Shown in pieces: positions 58,881 to 64,000 of a DNA stretch of 64,000 bases. Each line of letters starts with the position of its first letter. The stretch's first letter is position 1. The notes beneath the pieces are model-generated. The model was not told where the DNA came from. It saw only the letters and a program-made list of their open reading frames with translations, and did no database searches. This DNA is from Kappaphycus alvarezii (lineage: Eukaryota > Rhodophyta > Florideophyceae > Gigartinales > Solieriaceae), in assembly GCA_002205965.3 (NCBI GenBank), contig NADL03000471.1:806001-870000 (forward strand). Direction: 5' to 3'. Position numbers and translations under genes: made by a program.

Positions 58881-58997
58881 CGCACTACAAAACAGTGCGA
58901 CAAGCACAAAAACCGGGCTAAAAAGTACTGGAGAGGCTATGTTGTATCTTTATTCTGCATTTTAGTACTATCTAGCATATTTTGATATTTCGCAGTT

Positions 58998-59090
58998 GTC
59001 TATATAAAGAAGGGTGATGAAAGACTCGGTCTGGACCGAAGGAAGCAAGCAACACCCCAACACCCCAACACCTCAACATCCCAAACACTA
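58998..59090 (+). promoter_or_regulatory. TATA-like box followed by a CAACACCC tandem
   Basis: TCTATATAAAGAAGG near 58,998 precedes a tandem of CAACACCC-like units at 59,049-59,083. This looks like an LTR or other TE promoter region, but its partner is not seen. Confidence 0.35.
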
Positions 59091-59142
59091 CCGCAAAAAC
59101 CACATTGCCTGGCCGTGTCTTTTGTCCTCAAAACAGTGACTT

Positions 59143-59280
59143 CCCTTGTCTCCTTGGACTTACGGTGTGCATACCGAAGTTCAAGGGGGTAATACCCATT
59201 ATACTGCAGGTGTTTCTTGTTTCTTTGGACTTTCGAAGCTTGGCTCGAAGTTCAAACGGGCAATAACCTCAGTGACTGCT
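59143..59280. repeat. Direct duplication of about 69 bp
   Basis: CTTGTCTCCTTGGACTTACG...CGAAGTTCAAGGGGGTAATA is repeated as CTTGTTTCTTTGGACTTTCG...CGAAGTTCAAACGGGCAATA. Spacing between units is about 69-70 bp. Confidence 0.75.
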
Positions 59281-60240
59281 AAAATTTAAACTCTCCTGGT
59301 ACTCAAAGGGGTGGTCGAAGGCCTGTGGAGCCACTAAGGAGGCAGAAAGACCACCACAGCTACTAAGGATTGAGTCAGAGGGAAGGATTGGGAGGTTCAA
59401 TTGATAGCGATAGGAAACGAACGGGGGCTAAATAGGTTAAAAAACAAAGTAAATTAAAGAAACTAAAGAAAGGAACTAAAAAGAAACAAAATCAAAACAA
59501 AAAATTAAAATACATAGCCGCTTCCGGTACCCGGACAAACCAGTACTATTTGTACTGCAAGTACAGTACATACTGTATATTGTACACGGAATGAAGCGTG
59601 GCCTAAATCAGACGGCAGTCCGTAACAGAAGTGCACAGTACAGCACAGGCTGGGAATACTGTGGCACAACGCGGGCTCTCGTGAGGGAACAAAGACTCCG
59701 AGCCCTTTGCGCAGGAATGTTGAACGTAGGAGATTAAAGGGTAGATGGTTGATTAGAGGTTAGTGAGAGAGTAAGGCGTAGGGAAGGTGGCGGAGGATAC
59801 CAGCAAAGCGCGAAGCACAGATTTACTAGACAATTCCTTCTTGGTCCCTCGTCCTCGGCGCGATATTGCCGAGGGAGTCCAGGCTTGAGTAGCGGTCGAC
59901 GGCGCGAGTCGTGGGACTCCCCAGCACTGCTCACAGCATGGTAATTACAGTATCGTACAGTACAGTGCAATCACTGCTTACAGTAAGTTAATTACAGTGG
60001 GGGGGGATCTTTTAATGTGTTCAAAAACCTGAACCATACAGTTAGTGGTTACACTAGAAGACCAACAACATCTCCAGGCGACGGCTGAACCATCACCCAC
60101 TCCTACAAGGACAAAGGGGGGACTAAATGAAAATTCCACCTGTTGAATGCGCATTACAGTAATGCCGAATTTAGCCGAGAATTAGCCTTTTTCGAGTGCA
60201 GTAGTCAATCGGTACAGTGACTACGAAAGTTTGAATTTGG
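59281..60240. other. Leader region of the right-hand Copia element
   Basis: No gene seen. Holds dense GTACAGTAC/TACTGTA words at about 59,545-59,590, 59,630-59,645 and 59,940-59,990. The 5' LTR should lie in 59-60.4 kb, but its limits cannot be set because the 3' LTR is outside the window. Confidence 0.35.
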
Positions 60241-60415
60241 CGCACTGCGCTTTATAAACCCGGCGACACGAAATACGGAAGGGTTTCGCTCACGACGAAA
60301 ACAACCCGACCGGGGGAACGCACGTACCCATTCTACTTTGCCGCCCAAATCCTCTATACCTTACAGCCTCCTTAACCTCTCATCTCCTTTGCGCACGAAC
60401 CGCGCAACCGCAGTT

Positions 60416-61665
60416 ATGGGCCCAGATCCGAACAAGACCAAAGAACGCCAGCAATCCGATCCGCCGTTTTTCTACCCAGATCGAGACTTGCAAGAGTGGC
60501 GCCGAAAAGTTGGACGCTGGGTGGATCTTGTTCTTGCCGCTGCCGAACGAGGAAATGACCGTCACTACTCCACTATCGCAAAAATTCTTGGCCGTACTTT
60601 GTACGAGCGTGGACTACCTTCTGCTCAGCAGTCAATCGTCGATGAAGCACAATCAAAGGGTATAATTAACTACACTCAAGAGGACCAGATCGAGTGTGTG
60701 AGGGAAATTGTTGAGTTAATTGCCGTAGACCCTCCGATTGCAAGTGTTTCTCGGCTCATTTCTTCTTTTAACAAGGTAACGGGTTGTCAAAGGAAGAAAA
60801 ATGAAGATCTCACTTTGTTTGTGTCCCGTTTCCGAGGATTAGCTGCTGATCATCTAGTACAGGTTAATGCTTCCTCTTCTTCACAAATCGGTGAAGTCTT
60901 AGCAATCACACTTTTAAATAATGCCAACCTCGAGGAAGCAACGTTAACGAATGCAAAGTTGTCTTTGATTTCTCTGGCCGAAGCGCGAGCCAAGAAAGAA
61001 GAACAGAACAAGACAGTCGCGGTTCTGGAGAAGGATCTCGACAAGACGGTAACTGCATTTGAAGACCTGAAGACTGCTATTATTGCGAGTTTTCCCCCAA
61101 ACGTCGAAGGGGATAGTGCCTCGATATACCATCTACCCTCTCAGAGAAAGCGGAAGAACTCCAGGAGGCTATCTATCAACTCCGTCGTTCTGGAAATGAC
61201 CAAACAGTGAAGTCTGTGTCAAATATGTTCACCAGTAAGGAGGCTAGACCAGGTTGCATCTTGATGACGCAGCGACTGTACTTAACAATCTAACAGTCAC
61301 ACCTGCGAATAATCAAAACGCAATGACAATGCAACAGGTTCAAGTCCTCTTCGCTCAACAAATGGAAGCTTACTTTGGTCGCACTCAAGGTGAGCAAAGC
61401 GGTTTGACTGGTCACGGCTTGGAGACGGAGCAAATAGAGGACGAGATCGCGGAGGCTTTCGTGGAGGAAAGATCAATCGTCGGGGACGCAGAAATTTTCG
61501 TGAAGTTTTCGCAACCGCTCTCGGAACGACGAAAGCGAGAAAGATAACCCCCGCATACTTGGAAAACGCCCTAGAAACGAACGCGCTAAGGAAGGACGAA
61601 GTGACTTTGGGACAAAGTGCCGGGATTGCGGAAGAAATGGTCACACTCGTGGTGACGATGAATGC
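60416..61665 (+). pseudogene. Copia gag with zinc knuckle
   Basis: The open frame runs from 60,338, but the first ATG is 60,416 (GCAGTTATGGGC), giving MGPDPNKTKERQQ. The main block to 61,210 is helical and ends in a charged coiled coil. A second block lies at 61,254-61,547. A CCHC zinc knuckle (CRDCGRNGHTRGDDEC) lies at 61,618-61,665. Gag binds and packages element RNA. Confidence 0.8.
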
Positions 61666-61849
61666 AGAAATCCTAGTGCCTATACTCTCTTTCTGAGAGA
61701 AAACAAGAAAAACGATGATGACAGCGCCGAAAACAATGGTGAAAGAAACGTTCCTTTTTTTCGAAGAAGCTCCCAGTCCGAAGACAGGAAAGCCTAATCG
61801 GAAGTAGGGGAGCCCAATCAGACGTTAGGTCCGGATCCGATGACCCAAA

Positions 61850-62215
61850 CCCCATTATCGATGGGGGTGTCCCAAAAGCATCGGGGGCATTGAGGCCGCT
61901 GCCGCACTGTGTGAAGCAATGGGAACCGAATTGATTCTTCGACCATTGGAAGGCGTGCCTTTTCTACATGGGTACGGACCGAACTGTAGTGATGCGAAAC
62001 TCACTGTGGCTTTATGGGACTTGGAGATAACAGACCTGGCAGGAACGTTGGTCAAGATCCCATTTCACGTTACAGCCGGAGATGGACTGTTACTACTTGG
62101 AAATGAGGTAGTGCATGGGTCAGACCTGATGAATTCCCAAAATCTACTCGTCATCCCACCGGGAACTGGAGGACTATCTGCGAAAACTCTTTGGTTTCAG
62201 ACCTATCATGACAGC
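61850..62215 (+). pseudogene. Copia protease region
   Basis: Sequence from PIIDGGVPKASGG (about 61.85 kb) through GTELILRPLEGVPFLHGYG to LLLLGNEVV has the layout of a retropepsin: an active-site loop, a middle beta-region and a closing hydrophobic-Gly segment. It sits between the zinc knuckle and the integrase. Confidence 0.65.
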
Positions 62216-62369
62216 ATGGTTGAGGAGGATTCAAACTCAAGGCGAACCTACCTCAACGTTGTGCCCTCCAAATGCTCATCCTTCAAATCATACTTTTCAT
62301 CGATCCGAGCGTTTGTATCGATGCAAAAGAGTCAAAAGGACTACGCCGACGGCAAAAACGCAAGACGAT

Positions 62370-63255
62370 TTGCGAAAAAGCTGCATGGTTATTCTCACCT
62401 TCCGTACAATGACATGGTGACGTTCTGTGAGCGTGGGGGGTTCTTAATCCCGTTTTGAAGCAGGCTCTCAGATCTGTAGTGGACAAGTGCACTTCATGCA
62501 AATTGACAGGTCAACCCTTGAGGTCAAGCAAAATATCACCATGGAAGCTTTGTCTCCAGTTTAACGATCACGTTCAGATGGACTTTTTGTTCATCACAGA
62601 ACTAAGCGAGAAGCCTATCCTACATATGGTTGACATGCATACAGCCTATTCTGAAGCTGCCATTGTCAATTCTAGAGATATGGGTATCGCCGCGAAGCAA
62701 TTTGACCAGAAGTGGGTGAGCAATCATGGACCCCCACGCGCCATATCCGGGGATCCTGAGTTCACAAACACGAAATTCCAACAATGTCTTCGTTACCTTC
62801 ACGTGAAGATAGAGCCAAGACCGGCACGAAGACACAACAAGCTTGGTGTTGTCGAACGAAAGCACTCAGTCGTACGGCTCATTGCCCAACGTTTGCTCAA
62901 AGACGCGCAGTTCTTTAATAGTGATGAAGTGGACAAGGTTGCAATACTATCTCGGGCCACGTTCCTTTCCAACATCATGTTCGGGAGCAAAATCCTGAGT
63001 AGTTTCGAACTTGCCAAAGGCTGCACACCAGGAATTGTTGGTCTGCCGCAACGCGAAGTGAGCACCGAGCTCCTCAAAGCGCATCACGAACAAAGTGCTC
63101 GGCGTGCAATTGCAAAGATTGAAAAGGATCGCAAACCGCAAACTGTGAATCCTGAGGACTTCAAAAGGGGAACCGAAATATACTTCTTCAAGAGGAGCGG
63201 AAAGTTGGAAAGTGGGAGCATGGATACGTCCGGAGTGTTGACGAGCACGTAGTCA
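62370..63255 (+). pseudogene. Copia integrase region
   Basis: His-containing start at about 62.38 kb (KLHGYSHLPYNDM), Cys pair CTSCKLTGQPL, then the catalytic core: HVQMDFLFI (first Asp), ISGDPEFTN (second Asp) and NKLGVVERKHS (Glu). The main open block is 62,455-63,252. Downstream is the usual basic C-terminal part (EKDRKPQTVNPEDFKRG), and coding-like sequence continues to the window edge. Confidence 0.85.
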
Positions 63256-64000
63256 ACATATCAAGTTTCCAAGATCATAGAGGCAAGCCAATCCGTGCTG
63301 CTTACGAGGACGTACGGATGAAGCCTACAAGTTCTCTCTTACGGGAGCTCGACGAAATGATTTCCGATTTCCACTGAGCTACTCGGTTGTTGAAGAAGAC
63401 TTGGATTCAAAAAATGGTCCGGAAATGTCATCTCCCGCTCCAGAACAGCAACAAAGTAATACGAATTACTCAATAGAATCTGCGGAACAAACACCCGTCT
63501 TGAGAAGCGACCAAGACGTTCCGCAGCACACCTCTTTACGACACATCGTAGAGGGAAGAAATAACGACGCGGAAAGCATAATACAGAAAGAGTCGTCATT
63601 ATGGGCATCACACTCTGGCAACAGGGCCAATAAGCGAAAGACGAGTCCGTGTGACAGCTCGCAAGCCTATATAGATCAAAATAGTGCTTTGGTTTGTCTT
63701 ACCAAATCGCACGATCCTCGCAACTGCAAAAGGATGTCGGTAACATTCCAATCGTACCACCTCCAAATACCCCGTACAAGCTGCCGTCAGTCAAGCAAGA
63801 AGTCCTGAAAGGCGCATACGAGATCCTCGGAGATCAGTCTGTCAGCGAATCGAAGCTAGAATTCCTCCGAGATGGATTATCGATGACTCCATCAACAGGG
63901 AAAGGCGAATTATTCCACAGCTTATGAAGAGGTTGATATTGCAGCTCTACCGGAGAGTGCAAACCTAATCTCATCTCACCACTTCTTCCAGGTGAAGCAT

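Larger units (their letters stand above)
60240..64000 (+). mobile_element. Copia-type LTR retrotransposon, cut by the window edge
   Basis: Plus-strand element with gag, zinc knuckle, protease and integrase in that order, so integrase precedes RT as in Copia. A TATA-like TTTATAAACC lies at about 60,250, 160 bp before the gag ATG. Composition is near balanced and the domains are much easier to read than in the other Copia fossil, so this copy is younger. The coding is broken into about five or six blocks. Reverse transcriptase and RNase H would lie to the right of 64,000. Confidence 0.85.

Noticed and set aside
62126-62160. CTGATGA in the Copia protease region as a hammerhead ribozyme core
   Set aside because: The required GAAA segment and the pairing stems are missing.
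1-64000. CRISPR arrays, rRNA operons, bacterial-type operons
   Set aside because: No regularly spaced identical repeats, rRNA cores or tight same-strand gene clusters with ribosome sites. The content is eukaryotic transposons.

Overview
The window is nuclear DNA from a eukaryote whose genome is crowded with transposons. No recognisable single-copy host gene, rRNA or intact tRNA was found. Nearly every piece of coding sequence I can name belongs to a mobile element: a non-LTR retrotransposon (LINE) of a GC-rich type, Copia-type and Ty3/gypsy-type LTR fossils, and a two-gene Harbinger DNA transposon. This mix (Harbinger with a Myb-like partner, Copia pol of the type seen in fungi, algae and other protists, a chromovirus-like gypsy) fits a fungus, oomycete or alga. 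The sequence does not fix the lineage.

Layout. 1-2.8 kb: LINE pieces on the minus strand, very GC-rich, in head-to-tail order. 3-8.3 kb: AT-rich sequence with a badly decayed gypsy (minus strand) and a 21-bp tandem repeat. 8.9-11.9 kb: Copia fossil (plus). 12.5-12.7 kb: scrap of gypsy reverse transcriptase (plus). 12,991-18,803: a gypsy element (minus) with both LTRs, primer-binding site, polypurine tract and a 5-bp target duplication. Inside it lies a 1,020-bp solo LTR with its own target duplication. 18.8-27.5 kb and 39.6-45.3 kb: mosaics of short dispersed repeats that the two regions share. 27.5-39.2 kb: AT-rich, almost featureless. 45.5-48.0 kb: Harbinger transposon with convergent genes. 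49.6-52.2 kb: second gypsy fossil (minus, chromovirus-like), interrupted at 52,206-53,222 by a second copy of the same solo LTR. 53.2-58.5 kb: AT-rich with two coding-like relics. 58.6-60 kb: small tandem repeats and many GTAC/ACAGTAC motifs. 60.3 kb to the right edge: Copia element (plus) with gag, protease and integrase, cut by the window end.

The best-preserved plain coding sequence is the Harbinger pair: a 369-codon Myb/SANT-like protein with an unbroken frame, facing a transposase that keeps its catalytic D, D and E but has one frameshift. The least explained material is (a) a dispersed repeat with a conserved core of about 36 bp in at least seven copies, (b) a hairpin kept at the same place in both solo LTRs, perfect over 29-bp arms in one of them, and (c) the repeated palindromic GTAC-type motif. 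Base composition switches sharply between near-balanced, TE-coding blocks and AT-rich blocks. All percentages and ages given are by eye.
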